From: CAVRZY01 sp963725415
Lineage (GTDB): Bacteria; Acidobacteriota; Terriglobia; Bryobacterales; Bryobacteraceae
Assembly: GCA_963725415.1 (NCBI GenBank)
Contig: CAVRZY010000128.1
Span: 1 to 5,840, forward strand
DNA: 5,840 nucleotides
Direction of reading: 5' to 3'
Position numbers and translations under genes: made by a program. Shown here piece after piece: positions 5,730 to 5,840 of this stretch (position 1 is its first letter; each line of letters opens with the position of its first letter). A model generated the notes under the pieces. That model worked only from the letters and a program-made list of their open reading frames with translations, searched no databases and was not told where the DNA came from.

Positions 5730-5840
5730 GAATTATCACGGAAAACTCTTCGAAAACCACATCCAAGAACCAAGAGCCTTTGCAGCCGTGTCAAGACAGG
5801 CAAATCGGCTGGATTGAACTAGGTTACGACAAGTGGAACA
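5690..5840. other. AT-rich stretch of unknown origin
   Basis: G+C falls from about 68% at 5581-5640 to about 44% from 5681 to the end, by hand count. All three minus-strand frames contain stops, so the OstA-like gene is not continued here. The 11-base sequence TCGAAAACCAC occurs at 5700-5710 and again at 5750-5760, exactly 50 bases apart. No gene, tRNA or terminator was recognised. It may be the edge of inserted DNA or an assembly junction. Confidence 0.5.

Noticed and set aside
5789..5794. Consensus -35 TTGACA on the minus strand
   Set aside because: No -10-like hexamer lies 16-19 bases downstream (GGTTCT at 17), and the downstream gene appears truncated, so this is probably chance.
5811..5820. 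tRNA T-arm-like sequence AGTTCAATCC on the minus strand
   Set aside because: The flanking bases do not pair as a T stem, and no anticodon or acceptor stem can be drawn around it.

Overview
The window carries a compact minus-strand operon read from high to low coordinates: an LptC/LptA-like (OstA) protein missing its N-terminus (4617-5729), lptB (3871-4620), rpoN (2297-3808, with a frameshifted tail to 2220), hpf (1638-2201) and rapZ (748-1641). Downstream, on the same strand, are a DUF433 antitoxin gene (439-684) and a damaged DUF5615 toxin gene (about 223-452). The gene order resembles the lpt-rpoN-hpf-rapZ cluster of Gram-negative bacteria. The OstA-type protein and the direct hpf/rapZ overlap without ptsN suggest an Acidobacteriota-like organism of fairly high G+C. 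That assignment is inferred from gene content and remembered protein character, not from a search.

The core genes are tightly packed. lptA/lptB overlap by ATGA, hpf/rapZ overlap by GTGA, and the restored rpoN stop lies 18 nt before hpf. LptB is the ATPase of lipopolysaccharide export, and the OstA-like protein would be its periplasmic partner. RpoN is sigma-54, Hpf dimerises ribosomes into 100S particles, and RapZ is a nucleotide-binding regulator tied to envelope precursor synthesis in enterobacteria. The set links envelope construction with nutritional and stress control.

Three places look broken or rearranged. (1) rpoN has a one-base deletion just before the RpoN box; a clean box (TRRTVAKYRE) follows in the next frame and ends 18 nt before hpf. 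(2) The last codons of rapZ plus its 3' flank occur twice in direct orientation (56-209 and 723-879), bracketing the toxin-antitoxin module; the outer copy is a decayed gene end. (3) The OstA-like gene loses coding sense near 5690, where base composition drops sharply and an unexplained AT-rich stretch runs to the window edge.

The most interesting structure is the toxin-antitoxin cassette of about 513 bp held between two copies of the rapZ 3' end. A G-rich tract with strong quadruplex potential lies on the minus strand just outside the outer copy. No RNA gene, CRISPR array, insertion sequence or integrase gene was recognised.
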